Assembly: GCF_016756495.1 (NCBI RefSeq)
Contig: NZ_AP023243.1
Location: 3,042,501 to 3,106,500, forward strand
Length of the DNA: 64,000 nt
Direction: 5' to 3'
DNA from: Mesorhizobium sp. 113-3-3
GTDB taxonomy: Bacteria; Pseudomonadota; Alphaproteobacteria; Rhizobiales; Rhizobiaceae
The translations under genes and the position numbers were made by a program. Position 1 is the first letter of the stretch. Each line of letters begins with the position of its first letter. Positions 8,684 to 17,175 of this stretch are shown here, in pieces. The notes beneath the pieces are model-generated. The model saw only the letters and a list, made by a program, of their open reading frames with translations. It was not told the DNA's origin and ran no database searches.

Positions 8684-9016
8684 ATGCTTCTGCCATTCTT
8701 GCATTGGCCTGCAACTCGTCGCCACGGCAGGCTGAAATACCTGGCTCTTTTCGCGCCGTTCATCCTCCTGTCCGGCTACATCGCCTATGGCTTTGTCGGC
8801 ATCCAGATCGACTCCCCGCTCGCCGCCTTAAGGCACTTCGCCGCGTTCCCGAACTGTGCAGCCGCCCGCGCCGTCGGGCTTGCGCCCGCATATCGGGGGC
8901 AGCCGGGCTATTGGCCGACACATGATGCCGACAAGGACGGTATCGCCTGCGAACCCTGGCATGGGGGAAGCGGCAGCGGCGTGAAGGTGCATCGCTATTG
9001 GCGCACCGGCAGATAG
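8684..9016 (+). CDS. Excalibur calcium-binding domain protein, membrane anchored
   Basis: 110 residues. A basic N-terminus and one membrane segment (about 18-37) are followed by an excalibur domain: FPNCAAARAVG then DADKDGIACEP, with the DxDxDGxxCE calcium loop and the conserved Cys pair. Such proteins are periplasmic or cell-surface and often accompany nucleases, but here the domain stands alone. Its stop lies one base from the convergent dinB stop. The promoter must lie in 8578-8683, shared with divergent rsgA. Confidence 0.85.
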   Translation: MLLPFLHWPATRRHGRLKYLALFAPFILLSGYIAYGFVGIQIDSPLAALRHFAAFPNCAAARAVGLAPAYRGQPGYWPTHDADKDGIACEPWHGGSGSGVKVHRYWRTGR

Positions 9017-9017
9017 C

Positions 9018-10265
9018 TCACAATTCCTTCTCCGCCAGTTCCCTGAATTCGTCGGGCACGGAGCGTGCCGCTTCCAGCGCCACCGTGCCGTAGCCGACCG
9101 CCTGCTTGCCGAAACGTTCGCGGATCTTGTCGATGGCGCGGTCGGCGCCGAAGCGGGCGAGGCCTTTTTTGCTGCCGGGGCGGCGCTTCTCGTCGGCGAG
9201 GCCGAGCGGCAGGTCGAGCTGCAGCTCGGCGCTCTCCTCCAGATGCGAGACCGAGATCGCCAGCAGCGAGATCGTCTTTTCCCGTGGATGGTCGGCGAGC
9301 ACGCCGCGCACCAGGTCGCCGGCGATCTCGGCCAGCATGGTGGTCGCCGAGATCGGCTGATCCAGCGTGATCGAGCGCGTGACGGCGCTGAGATCGGCAA
9401 AGCGCACGCGCACCGTCACGGTGCGGCCGGGCCGCGCCTTGGCGCGCAGCCGGCTGGCGACGCGGTCGGCCAGATGCAGCAAGGTGGGCACGATCACCCG
9501 CGCCACGGCCGGCTTCCGGCCGAGGGCCGATTGCGCGCCGGCCGAGTGCGCCCTGCGACTGGTCTCCAGTTTCCTAGGGTCGCGGTTCCATGCGAGAGCG
9601 GCGAGCTTTTCGCCGGCGGCGGGGCCGAGCAGCCGCGTCAGCGCGCCGCTATGCGTCCTGGCCAGCTCGCCGATGGTCTGGATGCCGATTTCGGCCAGCC
9701 GCGCCCTGGTCGCCGGACCGACGCCCCACATCAGCGAGACCGGCAGATCATGCAGGAAGGCGAGTTCCGTGCCGGGATCGACCACCACCAGCCCGTCGGG
9801 CTTGGCGACCTGCGAGGCGATCTTGGCCAGATGCTTGGTGCGGGCGACGCCGATCGAGATCGGCAGGCCGAGTTCGGCCCGCACGCGGCGGCGGATCGCC
9901 GTGGCGATCTCCCGCGGTTGCCCGAACAGATGCGTGCAGCCGGCGACATCGGCGAAGGCCTCGTCGATGGAAATGCGCTCGACCACCGGCGTGAAATCGT
10001 CGAGCACTTTTATCGCCGCGTCGCCCAGCCGCTGGTAGTGGCTGAAATTCCCGCCGACGAAGATCAACTGCGGGCAAAGCTCGCGCGCCTTGCGCCCCGG
10101 CATGCCGCCGCGCACGCCGAAGACGCGCGCCTCGTAGGAGGCGGCCAGTACCACGCCGCCACCGACCGCGATCGGCTTGCCGCGCAGCGACGGGTCGAGC
10201 AATTGCTCGACCGAGGCATAGAAGGCATCGAGATCGGCATGCAGGATGGTGGCGGTCGTTTCCAT
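9018..10265 (-). CDS. dinB: DNA polymerase IV (Y-family translesion polymerase)
   Basis: 415 residues. Catalytic carboxylates are D11 in HADLDAFYASVE and D101-E102 in RISIDEAF. YEARVFGVRGGMP and the helix-hairpin-helix region (VSLMWGVGPATRARL) are also typical. The little-finger domain spans about 240-350, and QLDLPLG near residue 355 resembles a beta-clamp binding peptide, which is a guess. A GTTC-N7-GTTC LexA box begins 33 bp upstream of the ATG, so SOS control is expected. The C-terminal 60 residues extend past the usual E. coli length, as in other rhizobial copies. Confidence 0.95.
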   Translation of the reverse strand: METTATILHADLDAFYASVEQLLDPSLRGKPIAVGGGVVLAASYEARVFGVRGGMPGRKARELCPQLIFVGGNFSHYQRLGDAAIKVLDDFTPVVERISIDEAFADVAGCTHLFGQPREIATAIRRRVRAELGLPISIGVARTKHLAKIASQVAKPDGLVVVDPGTELAFLHDLPVSLMWGVGPATRARLAEIGIQTIGELARTHSGALTRLLGPAAGEKLAALAWNRDPRKLETSRRAHSAGAQSALGRKPAVARVIVPTLLHLADRVASRLRAKARPGRTVTVRVRFADLSAVTRSITLDQPISATTMLAEIAGDLVRGVLADHPREKTISLLAISVSHLEESAELQLDLPLGLADEKRRPGSKKGLARFGADRAIDKIRERFGKQAVGYGTVALEAARSVPDEFRELAEKEL

Positions 10266-10297
10266 CCGGCTGCATATCCATAGTTGCTGATGGATTG

Positions 10298-10312
10298 GAA
10301 CGAATAGAGAAC
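10298..10312 (-). promoter_or_regulatory. LexA (SOS) box of dinB
   Basis: On the minus strand it reads GTTCTCTATTCGTTC, an exact match to the alphaproteobacterial LexA site GTTC-N7-GTTC. It lies 33 bp upstream of the dinB start. Confidence 0.9.
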
Positions 10313-10474
10313 AAAACGTGTATGGCTGTCAAGCGCCATGTCCGCGTCCGGCTGTGTCATCGGCGCTCTTCCCGCGAAAATTGCGCCGCCATTGTCGGAA
10401 CGCGGTCTTCGACGACGTCTTAAAGACAGGCAACGAGGCTGCCATCATACGCCTGAGTGCGGAAGGAGAACGAC

Positions 10475-11188
10475 ATGACCGACCACATCATCGCGCCTTA
10501 CTCGGACTGGTTTGAAGCGCACAAGGCGCATCTCGAAAAAGAGAAGGCGTTGACGCGCCAGCGCCAGCAACTCGCGGCGGAGCGGCGGGCACTGCCGTGG
10601 CTTCGGATCGACAAGCCCTACGCGTTCGACACCATCCAGGGAAAGAAATCTCTGGCCGACCTCTTCAAGGGCCGCAGCCAGTTGATCATCTATCACTTCA
10701 TGTTTCCGCCCAATGCGGACTATCGCTGCACCGGCTGTTCATTCCTTTGCGACCACATCGACGCCGCCAACCAGCATCTGAGGCATCACGACGTCTCGCT
10801 GGTCGTCTGCGCACGCGCTCCTCTGGCCGAGCTCATGGATTTCAAGGCGCGGATGAACTGGCAGTTCGATTGGGTTTCGTCATTCGGGAGCGATTTCAAT
10901 TTCGACTTCCAGGTGTCGTTCACCGAGGACCAGATCCGTTCGGGCAAGGTGCTGTTCAATTTCGAAGAGGTCGCGATGACGGGCAGGGATCGCGGCGGCG
11001 CGACGGTTTTCTACAGGGATGACGATGGCACGATCTACTGCACGTTCCAGGTGCGGGGCCGGGGCGGCGAGAACCTGATCGGTACCTACAGCTATCTCGA
11101 CCTCACTCCCATGGGCCGCAATGAAAATGGGCCATCCCATACGCTGGGCGATTGGGTCCGCCTTCACGATCAGTATGACGATCGCTGA
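10475..11188 (+). CDS. DUF899 family thioredoxin-like protein
   Basis: 237-residue member of DUF899, a thioredoxin-fold family of unknown function common in Rhizobiales. Seen are the family's YxFDTIQGKKSLADLF block, LIIYHFMFPP and a redox-like Cys pair (YRCTGCSF, about 82-85), and the C-terminal FYRDDDGTIYCTF. The ATG at 10475 follows GGAAGGAG. It stands alone between dinB and an HxlR gene. A reductase or peroxiredoxin-like role is plausible from the Cys pair but unproven. Confidence 0.88.
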   Translation: MTDHIIAPYSDWFEAHKAHLEKEKALTRQRQQLAAERRALPWLRIDKPYAFDTIQGKKSLADLFKGRSQLIIYHFMFPPNADYRCTGCSFLCDHIDAANQHLRHHDVSLVVCARAPLAELMDFKARMNWQFDWVSSFGSDFNFDFQVSFTEDQIRSGKVLFNFEEVAMTGRDRGGATVFYRDDDGTIYCTFQVRGRGGENLIGTYSYLDLTPMGRNENGPSHTLGDWVRLHDQYDDR

Positions 11189-11230
11189 CGATCCGCCGCG
11201 CAGTTGGGCACGCCCCGGCTCGGGGCACGA

Positions 11231-11653
11231 TCATGTTTTCGCCAGATGCTCGGCCCGCAGCGCTGCCTTGATCCGTTCCAGCGCCGGTTCGCCGCCGGCC
11301 GCCAGTTCGTCGGCGATGCGGGCCAGCTTGTCGTCGGCCTTGCGGTGCTTGCTGCCCCAGGCGCCGAGCGTGGCCAGCACCGGCAGAAGGTCGATGCCGG
11401 CTTCCGTCAGCCGGTAGATCGCCTTCAGCCCGTGGCTCGGATCGTCGCTGCGGGTGAGGATGCCTTCATCCTGCAGCGTCTGCAGCCGCTCGGCCAGCGT
11501 GCGTGAGGAGATGCCTTCGTCCGACTGCAGGAACTCGCGAAAATGCTTTTTCCCGGCGAAGACCAGGTCGCGGATGATGAGCAGCGTCCAGCGGTCGCCG
11601 AGCAGTTCGAGCGACAAGTTGATCGGGCAGCCGGACTTTTCGCGCGTCGACAT
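11231..11653 (-). CDS. HxlR family transcriptional regulator
   Basis: 140-residue winged-helix regulator: CPINLSLELLGDRWTLLIIRDL at 9-30, then FREFLQSDEGISSRTLAERL. A cysteine at position 9 sits where redox- or aldehyde-sensing HxlR proteins carry their reactive Cys. The gene is divergent from the RibD-type reductase gene, and 57 bp of AT-rich DNA with inverted repeats lie between the ORFs. It likely represses that reductase gene and itself. Confidence 0.9.
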   Translation of the reverse strand: MSTREKSGCPINLSLELLGDRWTLLIIRDLVFAGKKHFREFLQSDEGISSRTLAERLQTLQDEGILTRSDDPSHGLKAIYRLTEAGIDLLPVLATLGAWGSKHRKADDKLARIADELAAGGEPALERIKAALRAEHLAKT

Positions 11654-11677
11654 GTCTATGGTTCCATTTTTAAATCA

Positions 11678-11728
11678 CTTTACTATTGACATCATTTTTC
11701 CCATACGTCAATGGTTCCAAAAGTAAAG
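11678..11728. promoter_or_regulatory. Nested inverted repeats, candidate HxlR operator
   Basis: ATTGAC (11685) pairs with GTCAAT (11707), and CTTTAC (11678) pairs with GTAAAG (11723). The region lies between the divergent HxlR and reductase genes and contains TTGACA, a possible -35 box on the plus strand. It is much more AT-rich than its surroundings. Confidence 0.5.
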
Positions 11729-11764
11729 CAATTTCGCTTGAGCCGGACAAACGAGGAGACGACC

Positions 11765-12352
11765 GTGAAAAAGCTGATCCTTCAGATGCAGATATCGGTC
11801 GACGGTTTTGTCGGCGTCAATGACGACCATCGCTGGCAACTCTGGGAATGGGGCGACGACATCGGCTGGGACGAGGAGCTGAAGCGCGATTTCAACGCCT
11901 TCTTCACCGGTATCGACACCATCCTGCTCAGCCGCAAGATGGCCGAGGAAGGCTATCTCAGCCATTGGGGCAATGCGGCGAAGAAGTTTCCACGTGATCC
12001 GTTCTATGCCTTCGCCCAGCGTATCGTGGACGCCCGGAAGGTGGTGCCGAGCGACAGGCTGAAAACCTCGCGGTGGGAGCGCACGACGGTGGTGAGCGGC
12101 GACCTGCCGCGCGAGGTCGAGGCGCTGAAGGCGAGCGAGGGCGGCGACATCGCCGTCTTCGGCGGCGCGGGCTTCGCCTCGTCGCTGATCGCGGCCGGGC
12201 TGGTCGACGAGTTCCAGCTGTTCATCAATCCGGCCGTGCTGAGCGCCGGCCTGCGCATCTTCGACCAGGGCGGCTTTGGAAAACTGCGTCTGCTCGGCTC
12301 GAAGGCCTATGCCTGCGGCATGGTGGTGAACCGCTACGCCCCGGCGCGGTGA
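11765..12352 (+). CDS. Dihydrofolate reductase-like (RibD C-terminal domain) protein
   Basis: 195-residue protein of the DHFR/RibD-C fold, widely used as a standalone NADPH-dependent reductase of uncertain substrate. Typical features are KLILQMQISVDGFVG at the start, ISHWGNAAKKF-like substrate loop, and the nucleotide-binding DIAVFGGAGFASSL (about 130). The GTG at 11765 follows GAGGAG and is preferred to the upstream ATG at 11711, which would lie in the operator. It is paired with the divergent HxlR regulator, which suggests induction by an electrophile or drug-like compound. Confidence 0.85.
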   Translation: MKKLILQMQISVDGFVGVNDDHRWQLWEWGDDIGWDEELKRDFNAFFTGIDTILLSRKMAEEGYLSHWGNAAKKFPRDPFYAFAQRIVDARKVVPSDRLKTSRWERTTVVSGDLPREVEALKASEGGDIAVFGGAGFASSLIAAGLVDEFQLFINPAVLSAGLRIFDQGGFGKLRLLGSKAYACGMVVNRYAPAR

Positions 12353-12480
12353 TCGCGGCACGGCGAAAGCGTCCTGCTGACAAAAGATGTTTGGGCGGAA
12401 TCCTTTGCCTTCGTTTCTTCGTCTTCAAGGTGCGGTCGCCGGCAGGGCGGCTCGCATCAATCCCGAGACGGAGAAAGACG

Positions 12481-13362
12481 ATGATCCTGGTGACAGGGGC
12501 AGCCGGCCTGAACGGCAAAGCGATCGTGCGCGAGTTCGCGCGGCAGAAGCATAAGGTGAGGGCGCTGGTGCGCGATCCCGGCCGGGCATCAGCGGCTGGG
12601 CTCGGCGGCCTTGCCGGCGTCGAACTGGTCGCCGGCGACATGCGCCGGGCGGACACACTTGGCGCGGCACTCGACGGCATCGAGCGCGTGCTGATGATTT
12701 CGACCGCAGCCGAAGACATGACGCAAACGCAGTGCCGTTTCATCGATGCCTGCAGGCAGGCCGGTGTCGCGCATGTGATAAAATTCTCCGGCGCCGAATC
12801 CAACATCGGCTATGACGCGACGAAGTTCCGCTTCACCCGCATGCATGAAGAGGTCGAGCGCTATCTGGAAGGGGCCGGCATGGCATGGACGCATCTGCGC
12901 CCCAGCCAGTTCATGCAGGTCTACCTGCGCGACGCGCCGACCATTGCCGCCGAGGGCGCATTCTATCTCGCGCTCGGCGAGACCGAACTGTCGCCGGTCG
13001 ATGTCGAGGATATCGCCAAGGTGGCCTTCCGGCTGCTGCGCGACGGTGGCCATGCGGGCGAGAGCCTCGATATGACCGGGCCGCAGGCGTTGACGATGAG
13101 CGCTATAGCGTCGCTGATATCGCAGGCGATCGGCAAGCCGGTCCGCTATGTCGATGTCAGCCCCGAAGAGCGGCGGCGCAACCTGCTGGCCAGCGGCATT
13201 CCGGCGATCTTCGCCGATGCGCTGGACGAACAGCTGGCCGAACGGTTGCGACGGCCGAAATCGCGGGTGCATCTCAAGACGCATGACATGTTCGGCGTGC
13301 GGCCGACGCCGTTCCTCGAATTCGCCCAACGCCACGCCGCGATGTTTCGGGGCGAGGGTTAG
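12481..13362 (+). CDS. NmrA-like NAD(P)-binding protein (atypical SDR)
   Basis: 293 residues. The N-terminal nucleotide motif is atypical-SDR: ILVTGAAGLNGKAIV. The family's HVIKFSGAES block is present and there is no YxxxK catalytic pair, as usual for NmrA/QOR2-like proteins that bind rather than turn over NADP(H) or reduce quinones. The ATG at 12481 follows GGAGAAAG. The hydrolase and ECF sigma genes follow in the same direction with gaps of about 110 and 90 bp, so they may form one stress-related unit. The exact reaction is unknown. Confidence 0.85.
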   Translation: MILVTGAAGLNGKAIVREFARQKHKVRALVRDPGRASAAGLGGLAGVELVAGDMRRADTLGAALDGIERVLMISTAAEDMTQTQCRFIDACRQAGVAHVIKFSGAESNIGYDATKFRFTRMHEEVERYLEGAGMAWTHLRPSQFMQVYLRDAPTIAAEGAFYLALGETELSPVDVEDIAKVAFRLLRDGGHAGESLDMTGPQALTMSAIASLISQAIGKPVRYVDVSPEERRRNLLASGIPAIFADALDEQLAERLRRPKSRVHLKTHDMFGVRPTPFLEFAQRHAAMFRGEG

Positions 13363-13470
13363 CCGGATCCGGGAAGAATCATGCGCGGGCGACGTATCCT
13401 TTTTGTCAGCCCATCCGTCTCTGCTTCTCGAAAGGTCGCGCGGTCCGCGATCGGTAACCAGGAGAGCATC

Positions 13471-14424
13471 ATGGCGAGCATCGAGAGCGAAGCAAACAGG
13501 AACCACTACGCGACGATCGGCGCCAATGCCGGCAAAATGAGCCCGCAGGCATTCGTCGACTTCAACGATACAAGTTGGACGGCGCTGACCGGTGAACCCG
13601 GCGGCGTCGACTATATCGAGGTGGATGCCGGCGGCGTGCCGGCGCTATGGATCGTGCCGAAGGGCGCGGACGAGGAGCGCGTGCTGTTTTATGCGCATGG
13701 CGGCGGCTTCCTTGGCGGCTCGATCTACACCCACCGCAAGCTGGTCGGCCACCTGGCCAAGGCCGTCGGCTGCCGGGCCTTGCTCTATGGCTATCCGCTG
13801 GCGAGCCAGGGCAAGTTTCCGGCCCAGCTTGAGGCGGCGATGGCAGCCTGGGACTGGCTCGCCGACCAGGGCGTCGACACCAGGCGGATCGCGCTTGCCG
13901 CGGATTCCTGCGGCGCGATACTGACCTATGGCGTCCTGCAGCGGCTGCGCGCGCAGGAGCGGCCGCTGCCGGCCGCAACGCTGATCATCTCCGGCTGGTT
14001 CGACATGGCGCTGACCGCCGCAAGCTACGAAACCAACCGCGAAAAGGACCCTTTCTTCGCCAAGGGGGGCGTCGACTGGCTGGTGACCAACTTCATCGGC
14101 GACCGCGACCGGCTCGATCCGGAGGTCAGCCCGCTCTATGCCGATTTGCGGGGCTTTCCGCCCGTCTTTCTGCAGGCCGGGGCCGACGAGACGCTGGTCG
14201 ACGAAAGCCGCATGTTCGCCGAGCGCGCGCGGCAGGCTGGCGTCGAGGCGCGTCTCGACGTCTTCGACGACATGCTGCACTCCTTCCAGATGATGGCCGG
14301 CCGGGCGCCGGAAGCCGACGACGCGATCGGCCGCCTCGCCGCCTGGGTGCGGCCGAGGCTTGGGCTGCCGGATGCCGGTGACGATGCCGTCAGCGACACG
14401 GTTGCCGGCGGCAAGGCGGCGTAG
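13471..14424 (+). CDS. Alpha/beta hydrolase of the hormone-sensitive-lipase type
   Basis: 317 residues. The HSL-family oxyanion motif HGGGF is at 76-80. The nucleophile elbow reads ADSCGA with Ser146, where most relatives have GDSAG. The acid lies in the GADETLVDES region and the histidine in DDMLHSF. Activity as an esterase on short-chain or bulky esters is expected in the cytoplasm. The start at 13471 follows AGGAGAGC; an in-frame ATG at 13381 is less likely. It sits between the NmrA-like gene and the ECF sigma gene. Confidence 0.88.
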   Translation: MASIESEANRNHYATIGANAGKMSPQAFVDFNDTSWTALTGEPGGVDYIEVDAGGVPALWIVPKGADEERVLFYAHGGGFLGGSIYTHRKLVGHLAKAVGCRALLYGYPLASQGKFPAQLEAAMAAWDWLADQGVDTRRIALAADSCGAILTYGVLQRLRAQERPLPAATLIISGWFDMALTAASYETNREKDPFFAKGGVDWLVTNFIGDRDRLDPEVSPLYADLRGFPPVFLQAGADETLVDESRMFAERARQAGVEARLDVFDDMLHSFQMMAGRAPEADDAIGRLAAWVRPRLGLPDAGDDAVSDTVAGGKAA

Positions 14425-14512
14425 CCATGAGCGGGCTGATCGGGTGGCACTTGGTGCTTGTGGATGCACTGCGCCTGCGCGATGCTGCGGTGAGGTTGAG
14501 CGATGTGCCGCG

Positions 14513-15445
14513 ATGAACCAGCAGATCCGCAATTTCCGTGAGACGAGGCACGGCATCGAGCCGCGCCTCGACCCCGAAGGCCTGTTCGACGCGCGCTACC
14601 GGGCGTTCCTGGAGACGGTCTCGCATCTGCGCGTCCGTCTCCACCGCTATTGCGCGCGCATGACCGGCTCGGTCCTCGACGGCGAGGACATCATGCAGGA
14701 GGCGCTGTTCGAGGCCTATCGCAAGATCGGGCAGCTCGACGACACACAGGCGCTGCGGCCGTGGCTGTTCCGCATCGCCCATAACAGGTGCATCGACTTC
14801 ATCCGCAACCGCCACACGCGGCTCAAGGCCGAAGCCGGATACGCCGGGGATGAGATCGTGCTGCCCGTCGAGCCCGCCGGCCCGGGCGCCGGCCACGCCA
14901 TAGAGCGGCTGGTGGTGCACCTGCCGCCGAAGGAGCGCGCCTGCGTGCTGCTCAAGGATGTCTTCGACCATTCGCTCGACGAGATCGCCGAGCTGGTCGG
15001 CTCGACATCGGGCGGCGTCAAGTCGGCGCTCAATCGCGGCCGGGCCAAGCTCGCCGCCTTGCCGGCGCAACCGGTCGCGGCGCCCGCGCACGACCCGGAA
15101 CTGGAAAGGCTGCTCAACCGCTATGTCGAGCTCTTCAATGCCAGGGATTGGGACGGGGTGCGGGCACTGACCAGCGCCGACGCCCGGCTGCGGGTTTCGG
15201 ACTGCTACAATGGCCTGCTCTCCGAGTCGCCCTATTTCGTCGAATATGAGCGCGGCGAGCCCTGGCGCATGCGGCCAGATGCGATCGAAGGCGAGGCGGT
15301 GCTGGTCGTCGACAGGCTGCGTGGCGAGGAATGGCGGCCGGCGTATTTCGTGCGGATCCACGCCGATGGCGGCGTCATCGACCGCATCGCCGACTATTAT
15401 GCGTGCCCCTGGATCCTGGAGATGGTCGCTGCCGACGCGGAATGA
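14513..15445 (+). CDS. ECF-type sigma factor with SnoaL-like C-terminal domain
   Basis: 310 residues. The sigma-2 region spans about 30-100 (DGEDIMQEALFEAYRKI, FRIAHNRCIDFIR). The sigma-4 region spans about 125-185 (LPPKERACVLLKDVFDHS, GSTSGGVKSALNRGRAKL). An extra domain of about 110 residues (205-310) has the SnoaL-like pattern ERLLNRYVELFNARDWDGV. This is the SigJ/ECF41-type architecture, where the C-terminal domain modulates the factor in place of an anti-sigma protein. The start at 14513 follows a weak GAGG. The upstream NmrA and hydrolase genes are possible targets or partners. Confidence 0.88.
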   Translation: MNQQIRNFRETRHGIEPRLDPEGLFDARYRAFLETVSHLRVRLHRYCARMTGSVLDGEDIMQEALFEAYRKIGQLDDTQALRPWLFRIAHNRCIDFIRNRHTRLKAEAGYAGDEIVLPVEPAGPGAGHAIERLVVHLPPKERACVLLKDVFDHSLDEIAELVGSTSGGVKSALNRGRAKLAALPAQPVAAPAHDPELERLLNRYVELFNARDWDGVRALTSADARLRVSDCYNGLLSESPYFVEYERGEPWRMRPDAIEGEAVLVVDRLRGEEWRPAYFVRIHADGGVIDRIADYYACPWILEMVAADAE

Positions 15446-15455
15446 ATCGCGGCAT

Positions 15456-15482
15456 TTCCTTCTCCCGCAAGGGGAGAAGGAA
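15456..15482. terminator. Hairpin between convergent genes
   Basis: TTCCTTCTCC-CGCAAGG-GGAGAAGGAA-type stem lying between the ECF sigma stop (15445) and the oxygenase stop (15490). It can serve both directions. It also resembles the C/T-rich palindromes scattered through rhizobial intergenic DNA. Confidence 0.5.
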
Positions 15483-15489
15483 GAAACGC

Positions 15490-16233
15490 TCACTTCGCAT
15501 CATGAAAAATAATACCGACCGTGTGGCGCATGCCTGAGCGCAGGCGGCTGACGCCGTGGCGCAGGTTGACGCGGTAATTGCCCCTGGTTCCCTGCACCGG
15601 CCGGTTGTGGACGGCGAAGGCCACCGCATCGCCCTGGCGCAACGGCACCACCTCGACCCGGCTCTGCATGCGCGGCCGCTGTTCGGTCAGCGCGAATTCG
15701 CCACCGGTGAAATCCTTGCCCGGCTCGGACAGCAGGATCGCCACCTGCAGGGGAAAGGCGAGGTCGCCATAGAGGTCCTGGTGCAGGCAGTTGAAGTCGC
15801 CGGGGACATATTGCAGCAGAAGGGGCGTCGGCCTGACCTGGCCGGCGGCGTGGCATTGGTCGAGAAATTCGGCATGCGTCGCGGGGTAGCGCAGGGCGAT
15901 GCCCATGCGTTCGTTCCAGCGGTTGGCGACCTCGGCCAGCCTGGGATAGAGCGCGCTACGCAACCCGCCGAGCAGATCCGGCAAGGGATAGCGGAAGTAG
16001 CGGTACTCGCCCTTGCCGAAGCCGTGCCTGGCCATGTGGATGTGGCTGCGGAAATGCTTTTCCTCGGGGTAGAGGCCGGCGATCTGCCGGCACTCTTCGG
16101 GCGAGAGCAGCTTTTCCATCACCGCGCAGCCGAAGCCGTCGAGTTCGGCGGCCAGCGCCGGCCAGTCGTAAGCGGCGATGCGTGTCTCGGCGGCTTCCAC
16201 CGCCGCCGTGGCAACCTTGGCGTAAGCGTTCAT
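15490..16233 (-). CDS. 2-oxoglutarate/Fe(II)-dependent oxygenase
   Basis: 247-residue 2OG-Fe(II) oxygenase. The iron ligands are visible as H-x-D in CLHQDLYG (about 152-154) and a distal His in NLRHGVSRL (about 230), with an Arg nearby for 2-oxoglutarate. Members of this group are repeatedly found beside O6-methylguanine methyltransferase genes and are thought to act in alkylation damage repair, AlkB-like. Here the start codon overlaps the ogt stop by four bases (ATGA), which supports joint translation. Substrate unproven. Confidence 0.85.
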   Translation of the reverse strand: MNAYAKVATAAVEAAETRIAAYDWPALAAELDGFGCAVMEKLLSPEECRQIAGLYPEEKHFRSHIHMARHGFGKGEYRYFRYPLPDLLGGLRSALYPRLAEVANRWNERMGIALRYPATHAEFLDQCHAAGQVRPTPLLLQYVPGDFNCLHQDLYGDLAFPLQVAILLSEPGKDFTGGEFALTEQRPRMQSRVEVVPLRQGDAVAFAVHNRPVQGTRGNYRVNLRHGVSRLRSGMRHTVGIIFHDAK

Positions 16234-16784
16234 ATCGCAGCCTCCTTGTCGAGCAGCGCGCGCTTGCGCTCGATGCCCCAGCGGTAGCCCGACGGCGTGC
16301 CGTCGGCTCTGACAACGCGGTGGCAGGGAATGCCGAGCGCGATGGCGTTGGCGGCACAGGCGGTCGCCACGGCGCGCGCGCCGGTCGGCCGGCCGAGGCG
16401 CCGGGCAAGCGCGGTGTAGGTGATGGTGGCGCCGCAGGGAATGGCGCGCAGCACTTCCCAAACGCGCTGCTGGAACGGCGTGCCGTGGCGCATGTCGAGC
16501 GGCAGGTCGAGGCCGGTACCGGGCGTTTCGATGAAGCGGGCTATCGCCGCGAGATCGCCGCGCAGGGTGACCTTGTCTTCGACCAGCATCTTGCCGGGGA
16601 AGCGGTCGGCGAGGTCCTGTTCCAGTGCGTCGGCGTCGGAGCCGATCAGGATGGCGCAGACGCCGACGGGGCTGCGCGCGGCCAGGATGGCGCCGATCGC
16701 GGACTGGCCGATGGCGTAAGTGAGGGTGTCGAGGGCGGCGGTGTTGCGGGCTGTCGCCGGCATATGGGTTTGCATGAGGTTCAT
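16230..16784 (-). CDS. ogt: Methylated-DNA-[protein]-cysteine S-methyltransferase
   Basis: 184-residue suicide repair enzyme that transfers methyl groups from O6-methylguanine to its own cysteine. The active site IPCHRVV has Cys154. The helix-turn-helix-like FQQRVWEVLRAIPCGATITYTALA is intact. The ATG at 16784 follows GGAG; the upstream in-frame start at 16862 lacks support. It is translationally coupled to the oxygenase downstream, and a second methyltransferase domain lies in Ada 1 kb away. Confidence 0.93.
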   Translation of the reverse strand: MNLMQTHMPATARNTAALDTLTYAIGQSAIGAILAARSPVGVCAILIGSDADALEQDLADRFPGKMLVEDKVTLRGDLAAIARFIETPGTGLDLPLDMRHGTPFQQRVWEVLRAIPCGATITYTALARRLGRPTGARAVATACAANAIALGIPCHRVVRADGTPSGYRWGIERKRALLDKEAAI

Positions 16785-16944
16785 TGGCTTCACTCCTTGT
16801 TGTGACTGAACCCTAGCCGGGTGCAGGCTGCCTCTCACTCCGATGCTTGCTTTCAAATTCAAGTTGCATGGCTTGAGGATGAAGGATGCCGGGGGTTAGC
16901 GCCCTACGGCGCTGACTTGGACCGTCCGCACTTCGTGCGTGATG

Positions 16945-17163
16945 TCAGGCGACACGCGTGACAGCGACCTCGCCGAGCAGGAAAACCTCACCCGACAACA
17001 GCCGCAACTCAACCTCGCCCGTCGCGGTGCGGCTCCACTCGGCCTTGCCACTATCAACCAGCTCGCCGATGGCAGCCAACACTCGTGACTTCGCGTCGAT
17101 GGCGGCACCGTTGGCATTCTGGCTCTGCGCTCTGGCGGCGGAAGGCCTGGCCATCGTGCGCAT
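16945..17163 (-). CDS. Small conserved-type hypothetical protein in the repair block
   Basis: 72 residues. A basic, Ala-rich first 25 residues are followed by a compact domain (SRVLAAIGELVDSGKAEW, then GEVELRLLSGEVFLLGE). The strand-turn-strand pattern of the second half looks like real coding, and it lies in the same direction as ada and ogt, 12 bp after ada. No family recognised. An ATG at 17154 is an alternative start. Confidence 0.55.
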   Translation of the reverse strand: MRTMARPSAARAQSQNANGAAIDAKSRVLAAIGELVDSGKAEWSRTATGEVELRLLSGEVFLLGEVAVTRVA

Positions 17164-17175
17164 CGCCGGTCCTCG

